From Microvelia longipes (Eukaryota; Arthropoda; Insecta; Hemiptera; Veliidae), in assembly GCA_018340805.1 (NCBI GenBank), contig JACMZG010001870.1, forward strand, positions 17,273,531 to 17,337,530: a stretch of 64,000 nt of DNA, given 5' to 3'. The notes beneath the pieces are model-generated. The model was not told where the DNA came from. It searched no databases and was given only the letters and a program-made list of their open reading frames with translations. Positions 1 through 10,945 of this stretch are shown here, one piece after another. A program made the translations under genes and the position numbers. The first letter of the stretch is position 1; each line of letters opens with the position of its first letter.

Positions 1-826
1 TGAGTTGAACATTTTACACACAAAAACCAATTCTAGAAGGGGTGAAGTTTCACACACCTTTGAAGGACTTCGGCTAAAAACTACTTTGTCAGAGGGGGCA
101 AAATTATATCCAGGGGGGCCCCGCCCCGGCCCCTCTCTGGCTACGGGCCTGGATCTTAGAGTACCAAAACTTATCTAATTGTTACCATATTTATTTAATG
201 ATTTATACTTCTTTACAGTGTGCTTCAAATTCTAAATATTTATTTAATATGGCACCACCGAGTTTTGCAAAACATGAATAGTTGAAACAATATATCTCGC
301 ACAATTATATTGGGTCTTCTAAATAAATAATTCTTAAAAAACCAGAATTCATTTTAAAAAGAATTGAATAAATAAGCAAGCTTAAAAAAAATAGCTTTCA
401 GCGCACCATCCATTCTTAAATACTGAGGATTAGCAAGTCATGTCCGATCAATTAATTATTGAACCAAATACGAAATATGAAATGATATTAGATCATTGTT
501 TTGTTCTGGGACAAGATATGAGAGATATCCAGGTGAATGAAATGTTTACACGACAAATGATTGAACAAAATGAATATATTGAGACCTTAGATTAAATATT
601 AAAACAAGATAAAAATATTCATTCATAAAGTATTATGAATTTCGGTCCATTATATCAGCCTAGTACAATCTTTAAAATTACTTTTCCTATCCTACTATCA
701 TAGGTAAATAGAAGTACAGTACACGCCCTCAAATTGTTCGTAAACAATTTTACGAAATGTGTAAAATACGAAACTTTTCTAAGAGTATTTAATTTTTGAA
801 ATTATCGGCAAACTTAAATATAATGT
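1..826. other. AT-rich intergenic DNA with repeat scraps
   Basis: No coding frame of interest was found. A GC-rich patch at about 88-152 (containing CTTTGTCAGAGGGGGC) resembles 44190-44262 in the same orientation, so it is the edge of a dispersed repeat. At 259-325 the words ACCGAGTTTTGCAAAA and CTCGCACAATTATATT match parts of the foldback family at 33886-34292. The remainder is AT-rich and unassigned. Confidence 0.5.
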
Positions 827-864
827 ATGTTGCAAAACATTTTAAATTTTTATAAGTGCTTGTT

Positions 865-1149
865 TACATCTGTCATTCGTATATATTTTAACACGATAAT
901 TGCAAGATTAAGGATAGGCCATACGCGTTTGACACATGGACACCTAATTGAGCGAGTACCACTTCCAATATGCCAGACTTGCAATACATGCATCACTGTA
1001 CAACATATTTTACAAGACTGTGTTCAGTATGAAAATATCAGGATCAAAGACAATCTTCCACAAACCTTACCATACTTCAAGATAATGTTGCTACCTTAGA
1101 TCGCTTATGGAATTTTCTCCTTGAGTCCAACTTGGATAAATTAATTTGA
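865..1149 (+). pseudogene. LINE ORF2 C-terminal fragment (RNase H / tail region)
   Basis: The plus-strand translation contains ARLRIGHTRLTHGHLIER followed by CQTCNTC and HILQDC. This pattern of R-L-R-x-G-H-T-x-L-T-H, a Cys pair and H-I-L-x-x-C is typical of the C-terminus of RNase-H-bearing insect LINEs. The frame breaks near 1065-1075; the neighbouring frame then continues through LDRLWNFLLESNLDKLI to a stop at 1147-1149, which I take as the natural ORF end. Only the last 95 or so codons remain, so this is a 5'-truncated, dead copy. The clade (I, Jockey or relative) cannot be fixed from this piece. Confidence 0.75.
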
Positions 1150-1439
1150 CCAACAAAAGGTTCAATACTACTGACGAAACAACTCGTTACATGATGTAAA
1201 TAATAAACACGGTATCAAAACTAAGACGGTTAAGGGCTTAACAACCTTAGTTGTGAATAGCCTCACAAACTATTGAAAAAAACACGATAATTCAAATATT
1301 ATACAAATTAAGTCATATAAATAAATGTATATTGTATTTTGTAAGTTTTTTGCACGTATTTTGCACGGACTGAATCTGTTTCACTTGCTTCGGCAGCACA
1401 CGGTGTGTTAATAGTGTTCTAACCCCGTAAGGAACACAC
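1150..1439. other. LINE 3' flank or UTR, no gene
   Basis: This follows the LINE stop codon. It is AT-rich with the short inverted words GGTTAAGGGCTTAACAACC. It is probably the LINE 3' UTR, but no clear A-tail or target-site duplication was found. Confidence 0.35.
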
Positions 1440-1472
1440 ACACATATATACATACATATATATATATTATAT

Positions 1473-1544
<72 letters not shown>

Positions 1545-1545
1545 C

Positions 1546-1620
<75 letters not shown>

Positions 1621-1690
1621 TTTATATATATTCTTATTTCTTGATTTATTTATTTTATTTTTTTTTTGTTATTGCTCATTATTATTTAAT
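1440..1690. repeat. (AT)n microsatellite with T-rich tail
   Basis: Long runs of AT dinucleotides are interrupted by ATAC and TTAT, then give way to a T-rich stretch (1620-1720). It abuts the point where the gag fragment of element 0 loses homology with the other copies (near 1722). Confidence 0.9.
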
Positions 1691-1694
1691 TTAT

Positions 1695-2723
1695 CTATTT
1701 TCTAATTGATTCTTTTTCTAATTGCGATTCACTATTTATTTTGCGGGTAGAGCTAGCATTATTATTAGTACTACAAGTAGAAATAATTTCAAGTACGCGG
1801 CATTCAGATTTGACGTAAGAGATCAAACTATCAAAACTAGGAATGGTATCAACACCATTTTTATTTTCAAAAGCTTTACGAGTGACAGGATCTAAATTGC
1901 GGATAGCCAAACTAAACAATAAAAAATCAGACAAATCTGCCAACTTCATTTTCTTTAAACCTTCAGCGTTATCATCCATCTGAGTGACAAACGATTGAAG
2001 CGATTCTAGACTAGGTTTAGCGGGCACCTACATAGGTTTAACTAATTCATCAAAATAATGTGAAGCCAGCACTCTATCACTCTCGTATCTATCTTTCAAT
2101 GCTTTCCAAGCGGGTTCAAAATTATCATCACAAATCGAGAAATTTTTAATAACATCAGCGGCGCGATCAGATACAGTATTTTTTAAATAATTCAATTTTT
2201 GAACGGGATCAATAGTAGGATTATTTATTATAATACTTTTAAATACGTCACGATATCTAGGCCAGTCCGTCACTAAGCCGTTGAATGTAGTAATTTTCAA
2301 TTCAGGCAAATTAGTATAGCGTTTAACATACTGACTAGAAAAACCGTCAATATAATTACCAGGCTTATCAGCTGATGAGCTGCTTGCATCCTTACTTCTT
2401 AGAGCCAATAGTTTATCTCTAGCTGCTAATAAGTTAGCATAAAGAGTATCAAACGACATGAGCGCTTCATAATTAGGCTTATAGTCAGGATCTTTTTCTA
2501 ATTCTAGATCATGAATACGATCTAAAACAGCTTCAAATTGAGCTCTATCAATCAATCGAACATTAATCAAAAATTGGTCTTGATTTTGGACCATAGATTT
2601 CCCTGGGGATTCTAGGGTTTTTATCATACCATGTAGAGTATTTACTCTGCTGAACAAACTTTCTTTCTTTGCGGTTTCCCTGGTGATTAGGGCATCAATT
2701 TTAGCAAGAGTTTTCTCGTCCAT
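1695..2723 (-). pseudogene. gag: BEL/Pao gag fragment (element 0)
   Basis: Gag forms the retroelement particle. The start is taken at the ATG at 2721-2723 (MDEKTLAKIDALI), because all copies keep it and the earlier in-frame ATG lies in leader sequence. The first 100 residues are charged and helical. Then comes a DUF1759-like core: LPELKITTFNG, DWPRYRDVF, KLNYLKNTVSDRAADVI and AWKALKDRYES. One in-frame amber codon (TAG, 2028-2030) sits between KPM and VPAKP; the frame continues to about 1722, where homology with other copies stops before the zinc knuckles. Its 5' LTR is 3236-3829, which is also the 3' LTR of element 1. No protease or pol follows, so this is a truncated, probably non-functional copy or an assembly fragment. 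Confidence 0.88.
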
Positions 2724-3235
2724 AATAAGACAGTTTATTAAATTCAATAAGCGGAAAATCAAAATTGAAATAAAAGTTTAAAAAGAAATTACAATATTTA
2801 ATTAGAATAAAGATGAGTTTTGTTTACAAATGAAAATAGATATAAAATTTTAATCAATGCAACAGGTGACAGATCAAAACAATAACAAATCGATGTCAGT
2901 GAACTATTATAATAGATAATAAAAGTACGGACAAAGGTTTTATCGCGTAAATAATAATTATTAAAATGAGCTCGCCCGAATCCAGGGGGGTTACCATATA
3001 TCCAAACAAGAAGGTTACGCCCTCAAAGTGGACTCGTCCAACCAACAGCAACTAAATTCACACAACGCGAAGAGTAAATTCTTACACACGAAAAGCAATA
3101 TGGCGGGTATTGTAAGAAAAGCCAAAAATAAGAAAATTAATAAAAATATTTTTACTAGGCCGATTTTTATCAAATAAATTGCAAATAAAAAACAAAAAAA
3201 TTTTAAAAATATCCAGATCTGTAGGACCAAAAGAA
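2724..3235 (-). other. BEL/Pao leader (5' UTR) of element 0
   Basis: This is untranslated sequence between the LTR and the gag start, nearly identical to 25146-25655 and similar to 9027-9538. A hydrophobic frame across it and the LTR is present in some copies but is not conserved as a protein signal, so I leave it uncalled. Confidence 0.7.
3211..3229 (-). other. Probable primer binding site (element 0)
   Basis: Read on the minus strand it is TGGTCCTACAGATCTGGAT, six bases after the LTR end. It starts with the TGG expected for pairing with tRNA CCA. The first seven bases equal the complement of an insect tRNA-Tyr 3' end and GGAT recurs, but the middle differs. The same site is at 9514-9532 and 25631-25649. 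Confidence 0.5.
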
Positions 3236-3829
3236 TGGTGAAACGTTTCCAAGTAATATGGATGTACAACTCCACCTGCGTGGCTGGTATGGTGGTTTAA
3301 CCAAATAAAACAAAATTAAAATAAAAATATGAGCTAGATAGGACTGTATAAATGAGATAGGAATGCGTATTAAAATAATAGTACTTAATAGGCACAAGTA
3401 TAATAAAGTAGATAAGTATTTTTGGCTCACCTTGATGCTGTTGATGGGCGGCTTCTACCCCGGGGTACGGCAGCTTGGCGATCTGGTCGTCTTAAACTTA
3501 AATTAAAAATCTTATAGAGAATAAACGATAAATGAAATTTTGCTCAAGATAAAACAAAATTATAAAACACTTTGAGGCGGCACGGAGGCGGTAAATTTTG
3601 TATGAGACCAAATTTGAGTAGCGGCGGCGTGGCTATCAATGGCGTCGATGGTCTCGTAAAGCCGACTAAATTTCTTCACTCGGAAGCTATGTAGCGTGTT
3701 TCTCACCCATGGAGGGGAGAGCCAATCAAAATCTACCTTTACCTGTGCCTTCAAGATAAATACATAAAATAAATGATAAACTTGTAAATAATATATATGT
3801 ACTTAGATAAAATCAAAATAAATCCACTA
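3236..3829 (-). repeat. BEL/Pao LTR (3' LTR of element 1, 5' LTR of element 0)
   Basis: It is 594 bp. On the minus strand the family LTR starts TGGTGGATTT and ends TTTCACCA, giving TG...CA ends. The ends were set from the polypurine-tract side (15678/15679, 3829/3830), the flank side (10133, 26251) and the truncation to outside DNA at 15087. This copy has CCACTA instead of CCACCA at its 5' end. It is nearly identical to the other three LTRs, which suggests recent activity or recent duplication. Confidence 0.85.
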
Positions 3830-3845
3830 TATTCGCCCCTTGAAG
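3830..3845 (-). other. Polypurine tract region, element 1
   Basis: The minus strand reads CTTCAAGGGGCGAATA directly before the LTR. In element 3 the same site has one more G. A purine run just upstream of the 3' LTR is the plus-strand primer of LTR elements. Confidence 0.6.
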
Positions 3846-3993
3846 TACGACAGGACTTCAACTGAAGCAAGATAAAAAGTAAGTCCACAAAACAAAGAAA
3901 CAAATCTAAATCTCTAGCGGTCAAAACAAAATTAAAGAAAACTTCTAAGAAAAATTCAAAACAAAAATTAAATTTAAGAGGCCGGAACAGGCG

Positions 3994-5110
3994 CTAATTT
4001 ACGGATAGGGCGTCTATAATTACCGTGGAGGTGCGCACCGTAACAGCTCTAACAACGCCATCAGTACCCGATGAACTTGAATTATTTCCCCTAAGGGGTA
4101 CGAGAGAGGAGGAGAATTATCCTCCTTAATCCACACTAACTGACCTATATCAGGGTTATTAGAGGGCGTAAACCATTTTCCTTTATTTTGGAGAGTATGC
4201 AAGTATTCTCTCTCCCACCTGCGCCAAAAAGTTTGAGAAATTTGAGCAACAAGTTGCCAACGGTTTAATCGTCTTAAATTAATAGATTCGAGATTAACCT
4301 CGGGAACTGCGACCAACGGTTTGCCGATCAAAAAATGACCTGGAGTTAAACTTTGAAGTTCGTCCGGCGAACTAGTGTCAGCACACAGAGGACGAGAGTT
4401 TAAAATTGCTTCAGCTCGCGCGGTAATAGTAGAAAATTCTTCGAAGGTAAGTTTCTGGTTACCTACAGCACGACTAATATGCCTTTTAGTATTTTTATGT
4501 TAGATTCTGCCAAACCGTTCATAAAAGGCGCTCTAGGTACCGAAAAATGAAAATTTATTCCAATATCTGAGAAATATTTCGAAATTATTTATTATTAGTA
4601 GAAGAACGCAAAAATTCAATATTTCTCGGAACTCGCGAGAAGCTCCTCGAAAATTCGAAGCTTGATCGCAATAAATATTAGCGGGTTTTCCACGGCGTGA
4701 AGCAAACCGTGTAAGAGCGGCTATAAAACTATCAGTAGATAAACTTGTTAAAATTTCGATATGCACTGCTTTAACAGCGCAACAAATAAAGAGAGCAAAG
4801 TATCCTTTGTAAGTGAGAGCGTATTTACGAAGACTCTCTTTTAAAGTATAAGGACCAGCTAAATCAACAGAACAAAAATTAAAAGGTTGATCTGGTTTAA
4901 TTCTAAAAGCGGGCAAATTACCCATAGGCGGCGTAAATACAGCGGCTCTGTGCTTAGCACAAACAAAACACGAATGAATAACTTTGCGGATAACTTGTCG
5001 ACAATTAATAATCCAATATTCTCTAGAAATTAAACTTTGAAGAGTTCTGCAACCAGCGTGTAAATACACTTTATGAAAGTGCTTAATAATAAGTATAGTT
5101 AATTCGCTTT
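3994..5110 (-). pseudogene. int: BEL/Pao integrase and DUF5641-like C-terminus, element 1
   Basis: Integrase joins element cDNA to host DNA. The N-terminal zinc-binding HHCC module is visible (HFHKVYLHAGC, then CFVCAKH, about 4950-5090). The catalytic core follows with the first Asp in SVDLAGPYT and the second in YCDQASNF; the Glu-bearing GLAESNIKNTKR segment is in a shifted frame here but plain in element 3. The C-terminus (MIGKPLVAVPE, QTFWRRWEREYL, VWIKEDNSPP) is the DUF5641-like end of BEL/Pao polyproteins. The expected stop is the TAG at 3994-3996. One-base deletions at about 4070, 4497 and 4574, two of them in homopolymers, break the frame. Confidence 0.87.
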
Positions 5111-6430
5111 TCTTGCTCAAAAGTATTGGATGCTTAGCGTTGTAACTAAGATTACTATTAACTAGACGACCGCCTACTCTAAGTAAACCGATTTCATCTA
5201 AAAAAGGTGACAGACTCTGAGCCTTGGTTGAGCAAGGCTTATTTGCTAATAAAAGTTTTAATTCTTCTGCGAAATAATATGCTTGCTCAGAACGAATACA
5301 GACATTTAGAGCGTAAGTTAGGTTTTGAACACTAAGCATATTAGGTGGTGGCTTACGATTCTGTGGAGATCGAAGGTTACTTATAAAATGTAAACAATAA
5401 AACATAGTTCGCTGAAGTTTACTAAGATTAGAAAATAGAGTACTCCACGGAATAGGATCTGCAGCTGGGCTATTTGATATCTCTGAGGTGGCAAGAACAC
5501 AATTATCTACAGATTTAACCTCAGGCAAATTTCCAAGAGGCAAGCTATCAAAATGTAATATAGGCCAACTAGATATAGGCTCATAAGCCCACTGAGGTCC
5601 ATTAAACCATTCACTATATGAGATTAAATTTAGCGGAGTAAGACCTCTCGAAGCGGGGTCACTAATATTATAATTAGTAGTAATATGGTGCCACTCAGAC
5701 ACTGAAGTGTTCTCTAATATCGATACAACTCTATTAGACACAAATAATTTGAGGAGATGAGGGGGTTTTCTAATCCATGACAGAACTATGGTAGAGTCAG
5801 AAAATAAATATGTATTTGAAATTTTAATAGGAAGCTTAGAAATAAAAGGCTGCACAGATTTTACTAATTTTGATAACAACAATGCACCAATTAATTCTAA
5901 TCTAGGAACAGTGGGTGTTTTAGACGGTGCAACTTTAGTCTTAGATTTTAACAAAAATATTTGACACCGTTATCCAACTGAACTCTCAAATACAATGCGG
6001 CGGCGGATCCTTTTAGACTGCCATCACAAAACCCTATCAACTGAATTTCAAGCGGGAAAGACGGAAATAAAAGTCTAGGTATTTTTAAAGTATTAAGTTG
6101 CGGTAATTCTGATAAGTATTGATGCCATTGAGAGGCAAGAGAGGGGGGAATAGGTTCATCCCATGTCACACCTGATTCCCAAATAGATTTTAATAACATT
6201 TAAATAAGATATTGTGGGCGCGTCAAAACCTAAGGGATCGTAGATCCGTGCGACCACACTAAGTACCTGACGTTTAGAATAAGTCGGGCTGAGAGGCGGA
6301 GGATCAATATAAAAGAAAAATACATCAGATTTAGGGTCCCAGCCGATTCCGAGTAATTTAATATTATCGTCTTCAGAGTTACGAATAACTAGAGAGGTTG
6401 AGGGTTCATTATTCTGAATATTTTCCAACA
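5111..6430 (-). pseudogene. BEL/Pao RNase H / Pao-type A17 region, element 1
   Basis: This lies between RT and integrase. Visible signatures are KLLGIGWDPKSDVFFF, SKRQVLSVVARIYDPLGF, WHQYLSELPQL, then RNase-H-like GFCDGSLKGSAAALYLR, PRLELIGALLLSKLV and LFSDSTIVLSWI, ending WHHITTNYNISDPASRG. These motifs belong to the Peptidase_A17 / RNase H stretch of BEL/Pao pol, which removes template RNA during reverse transcription. The frame changes near 6190 and near 5950. The same order is found in elements 2 and 3. Confidence 0.85.
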
Positions 6431-7240
6431 ACTCGGGACATTACTAATCCATTTATTCAAAGGAAAACCTCCGGAAGCAAGCAATGAAGATAATTGATTT
6501 TTTATCTCAATAAGACTACTTGGCGAGTCTGATCCACCAAAAATATCATCGACTATAGAATTATCTTTTATAATAGGGACAGCTAGAGGATATTTACTAC
6601 CTTCGTCTTTAACAAGTTGAAGTAAACAGCGATGCGATAAGTAGGAAGAGGGAGACAGACCGTACGTAACTGTACAGAGTGTGTAATCCGTTACAGGTAA
6701 TAAGGGATCGGTTCGAAAAAATATATGAACAAATTTGCGTTGATTTTCATGTAATAAAATCTGCCTATACATTTTTGAGATATCACAACAAAAGACTAAC
6801 TTTTCTATGCGGAAATTAAGTAAAACATCGGGTACTTCGTTTTGCAATTTAGGACAAAAACACATTTGACCGAACAACAACCGTTGATCGAATGTGCTTT
6901 AGTGGTAAATTAAAAACAACAATATGCACATAGTAGGCTCCAGGAAGGTGGCCTTTTTCCCATATGACTAAATCCTCATATTCTTTAAAAAACTAACAGT
7001 CATCTCTTAAGCTTTATTTTTTGTCGAAATCATCTTGCGAAAAGAAACGTGTTAATGCGACCGTTTTTGAGCAAGTATCAGGAGTCAACTTTAAACGGCA
7101 TTCTACGATAAAACGGCCAGAAGAGTTGCGTCTATGCGTTTTATATAAAAGTTGTGTTTCAGGACAAAAATTCATTGAAACGTTTCAGCTCCAAAAGCTA
7201 CAGACAGTTGCTCAATAGTTTAGCGAAAAGTTAAAGCTAC
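6389..7240 (-). pseudogene. BEL/Pao reverse transcriptase, element 1
   Basis: The polymerase palm is recognisable: CDISKMYRQILLHENQRKFV carries the first catalytic Asp, YTLCTVTYGLSPSSYL follows, and SIVDDIFGG gives the catalytic Asp pair (IVDD instead of the more common YVDD). The N-terminal RT part (6880-7240) aligns with 18690-19090 only with many small deletions, so no long frame remains there. The better-preserved version is 18367-19089. Confidence 0.85.
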
Positions 7241-8040
7241 AATTATCGTTGTTTCGAAGTACTGATCTTAATCTTATCAGGACTGACATAGAACCAAAAT
7301 AATGTTGAAGTCAATATAAGAACAAGTATTTCGGCAAGACTACGGTTGTGTAATGATGAACTTTTTGATTTCAGGATCTGCATCACCAAAATATATGGAC
7401 CTGCGAAAGAAACGGCGTATCCTGCTGAAAACCACTTTACCATGAACTTGCGGGTAAACAAGACTTGTAAGCTTGGCTAACAATTGATAAACTGTAGGCA
7501 ATCATGAAAATCCTACACTAATCTGAAATTCTTCGTTCCTTAAATCATTTTAATACACACAGCTTACCAGACTAAACAGCGATAGAGTAGCAACTTCGTT
7601 TGAATGGAGAAGATTACAATAATTACTAGACAATTATTTTGAATCAGACAGGTGTAATTTCAGCAGGAGTTAGCAGGGGAGAAGCAATCTTGGTCAGGAA
7701 GCACTATATATCAATTTAGCGATATTTGAGGAGTTAATTGTGAACATTATTATTAAAATGAAGTAAATTATGATGGCGTTTTCTACAAAACAAGTACGCG
7801 AGGACTTACATTTTACTACACTGTGAAAGCCCAAACAGTTGTAACAGTGACCATTTTTCTTTATAAATGCATGGCGATCAGAAACTGATAAATTTAAAAA
7901 TTAGGGCAATGATAAAGATGATGGTCGAAGAACATTGAGGACATTTAATAGACTTAAACTTGTTTTTGAGTTTGTCAATAGTGACTTTATCGTGTTCGTT
8001 TTACTAGTACTTTGAGAACTTTAACTACTAGCGGCGATTC
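7241..8040 (-). pseudogene. BEL/Pao protease and gag zinc-knuckle region, element 1 (heavily deleted)
   Basis: It aligns by eye with 19130-20190 of element 3, but is about a quarter shorter because of scattered deletions. No protease frame survives. Short matching words (GAAGTAAATTATGATGGCGT; AAACTGATAAATTT) show the order is kept. It is either a decayed copy or a poorly polished consensus. Confidence 0.6.
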
Positions 8041-9026
8041 AACTATTTATTTTGCGGTAGAGCTAGCATTATTATTACGTACTACAATTAGATAATATCA
8101 AGTACGCGGCATTCAGATTTGACGTAAGAGATCAAACTATCAAAACTAGGAATGGTATCAACACCATTTTTTATTTTCAAAAGCTTTACGAGTGACAGGA
8201 TCTAAATTGCGGATAGCCAAACTAAACATAAAAAATCAGACAAATCTGCCAACTTCATTTTCTTAAACCCTTCAGCGTTATCATCCATCTGAGTGACAAA
8301 CGATTGAAGCGATTTTAGACTAGGTTTAGCGGGCACACTCATAGGTTAACTAATTCATCAAATAATGTGAAGCAGCACTCTATCACTCTCGTTATCTATC
8401 TTTCAATGCTTTCCAAGCGGGTTCAATTTCATCACAAATCGAGAAATTTTTAACCATTCAGCGGCGCGATCAGATACAGTATTTTTTAATAATTCAATTT
8501 TGAACGGGATCATAGTAGGATTTATTTTATTCTAAATATACTTTTAATACGTCACGATATCTAGGCCAGTCCGTCACTAAGCCGTTGAATGTTAGTAATT
8601 TTTCAATTCAGGCAAATTAGTATAGCGTTAAAACATACTGACTAGAAAACCCGTCAATAATTACCAGGCTTTATCAGCTGATGAGCGCTTGCATCCTTAA
8701 CTTCTTAGAGCCAATAGTTTATATCTAGCTGCTAATAAGTTAGCATTAAAGAGTATCAAAAACGACATAGCTTCATAATTAGGCTATAGTCAGGATCTTT
8801 TTCTAATTCTAGATCATGAATCGATCTAAAACAGCTTCAAATTGAGCTCTATCAATCAAGCGAACATTAATCAAAAATTGGTCTTGATTTTGGACCATAG
8901 ATTTGCCTGGGGATTCTAGGGTTTTATCATACCATGTAGAGTATTTACTCTGCTGACAAACTTTTCTTTCTTTGCGGTTTCCCTGGTGATTATAGGCATC
9001 ATTTTAGCAAGAGTTTTCTCGTCCAT
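8041..9026 (-). pseudogene. gag: BEL/Pao gag, element 1 (frameshifted)
   Basis: The gag start codon is at 9024-9026 and the sequence matches 24165-25145 base for base except for numerous one- or two-base indels, so no frame longer than a few dozen codons remains. Content and order are as described for element 0. Differences are mostly gains or losses in runs of A or T, unlike the LTR beside it, which is almost clean. Confidence 0.8.
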
Positions 9027-9538
9027 AATAAGACAGTTTATTAAATTCATAAGCGAAAATCAAAAAAATAAAATAAAGTTTAAAAAGAAATTATAATATT
9101 TATTAGAATAAAGTATGAGTTTTGTTTACAAAATGAAAATAGATATAAAATTTTAATCAATCCAACAGGTGACAGATCAAAAACAATAACAAATCATGTC
9201 AGTGAACTATTAAATATATATAATAAGTACGGACAAGGTTTTATCGCGTAAATAATAAATTATTAAATGAGCTCGCCCGAATCCGGGGGGTTACCATATA
9301 TCCAAACAAGAAGGTTACGCCTCAAAGTGGACTCGTCCAACCAACAGCAGCTAAATTACACAACGCGAGTAAATCTTACACACGAAAAAGCAATATGGCG
9401 GGTATTGTAAAGAAAAAGCCAAAAATAAATATTAAAAAAATAAAAATATATTTTTACTAGGCCGATTTTTATCAAATAAATTGCAAATAAAAAACAAAAA
9501 AATTTTTAAAAATATCCAGATCTGTAGGACCAAAAGAA
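9027..9538 (-). other. BEL/Pao leader of element 1 with primer site
   Basis: It matches 2724-3235 and 25146-25655, with the primer-site copy at 9514-9532. No gene. Confidence 0.65.
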
Positions 9539-10133
9539 TGTGAAACGTTTCCAAGTAATATGGATGTACAACTCCACCTGCGTGGCTGGTATGGTGGTTT
9601 AACCAATAAGACAAAATTAAAATAAAATATGAGCTAGATAGGACTGTATAAAATGAGATAGGAATGCGTATTAAAATAATAGTACTTAATAGGCACAAGT
9701 ATTAATAAAGTAGATAAGTATTTTTGGCTCACCTTGATGCTGTTGATGGGCGGTTTCTACCCCGGGGTACGGCAGCTTGGCGATCTGGTCGTCTTAAACT
9801 TAAATTAAAAATCTTATAGAGAATTAAACGATAAATGAAATTTGTGCTCAAGATAAAACAAAATTATAAACACTTTGAGGCGGCACGGAGGCGGTAAATT
9901 TGTATGAGACCCAAATTTGAGTAGCGGCGGCGTGGCTATCAATGGCGTCGATGGTCTCGTAAAGCCGACTAAATTTCTTCACTCGGAAGCTATGTAGCGT
10001 GTTTCTCACCCATGGAGGGGAGAGCCAATCAAAATCTACCTTTACCTGTGCCTTCAAGATAAATACATAAAATAAATGATAAACTTGTAAAATAATATAT
10101 ATGTACTTAGATAAAATCAAAATAAATCCACCA
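9539..10133 (-). repeat. BEL/Pao 5' LTR of element 1
   Basis: It is 595 bp and carries the family ends (TGGTGGATTT ... TCACA, one C/G lost at the inner end). The outer end at 10133 is followed by ATGAAGAATTTG, the same flank as after 26251. Confidence 0.87.
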
Positions 10134-10240
10134 ATGAAGAATTTGTAGTTAAATTCGAAACGTTGGCAGAAATAAATATATAGTTTTCATGTGAAGCTGT
10201 GTTTTTATTCATAACCTTAACCCGAGATTGGGGGAGACGC

Positions 10241-10318
<78 letters not shown>
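10241..10318. repeat. (AT)n microsatellite
   Basis: Uninterrupted AT dinucleotides with one ATAC. The counterpart in the duplicate is at 26361-26436. Confidence 0.95.
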
Positions 10319-10680
10319 TCTCTTCTTGTATGACTATATATTTTAAGAACTCAATATTTTTAATTCAAGTCCTTTAAAAATTTCATCTAATAACACATGT
10401 AATATTTTAAATGGGGCATGTGTAAAATAAATGCTTTTTAGATAGGTTTATTATCTAAAAAAAATAACCCCGTAAAGAAGTTAACTAACAGACTTAGTAA
10501 GAGAATTACTTACCAGGCTTTGGACAAAAGTGGTTCCCCTCTGCATCTGCAATCAAATCAAAATTTAAATTAAAATTTAATGCTGTTTATAAGAACGTCA
10601 AAATTAAACTTACCTTATATAAGTACTTATTTTCGATCAAACCTTATAAGCCAATTTTGAACATAATATATCATTCAGAA
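10319..10680. other. AT-rich intergenic DNA, no gene
   Basis: No frame or RNA signal was seen. The sequence is the same as 26437-26795 in the duplicate. Confidence 0.5.
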
Positions 10681-10945
10681 TTTAGTCGTCCGGTGGTGAC
10701 CGCGTCAAAAGTAGATCGATCAATCCGACGTTTCGCTTCTACTACGGTAGTCATGTAGGACATCATGAAAACACAATGCTCCACCAAACAGTTTGTCAGT
10801 CAACTAAGTTCATTTTATAAAGTCGAGCATTGCGTGTTTTATCCATGATGTCCTACATCCCTGAAAATGTCTCCTACAAGAACATAAAACACTGGATTTA
10901 TCACCTGCATAGTCGCGGTCACCACCAGAAGACCTAAATCTTCAT
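10681..10945. repeat. Inverted pair of Penelope-like 3' ends
   Basis: The outer arms (GTGGTGACCGCG near the left, CGCGGTCACCACC near the right) and inner arms (ATGTAGGACATCATG left, CATGATGTCCTACAT right) pair across a short centre. The unit contains CCGACGTTTCG, whose complement CGAAACGTCGG follows a CTGAAGATG-type motif in the related copy at 32512-32650. That combination is common near the ends of Penelope-like elements. Assignment to that class is by motif only. Confidence 0.55.

Larger units (their letters stand above)
3236..10133 (-). mobile_element. BEL/Pao LTR retrotransposon, element 1 (full length, degraded)
   Basis: About 6.9 kb from the 5' LTR (9539-10133) to the 3' LTR (3236-3829), with gag, protease, RT, RNase H/A17, integrase and DUF5641 regions in the order usual for BEL/Pao. 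Order and domain set exclude Gypsy (integrase before the C-terminal DUF5641 region and a DUF1758/A17 set are BEL/Pao marks) and Copia. Many one-base indels break the frames, densest between about 6860 and 9500. No env-like frame is seen. Target-site duplication cannot be checked, because the left side runs into another gag. Confidence 0.88.

Noticed and set aside
1313..1561. 82-codon frame of Tyr and Ile
   Set aside because: Translation of the (AT)n microsatellite. Similar frames at 10117-10308, 34172-34408 and 48356-48577 are rejected for the same reason.
3560..3754. 64-codon minus-strand frame within the LTR (also 9848-10120, 15408-15665, 25969-26238)
   Set aside because: It is present in every LTR copy because the sequence is conserved, but LTRs are regulatory and no domain is seen; extension lengths vary between copies.
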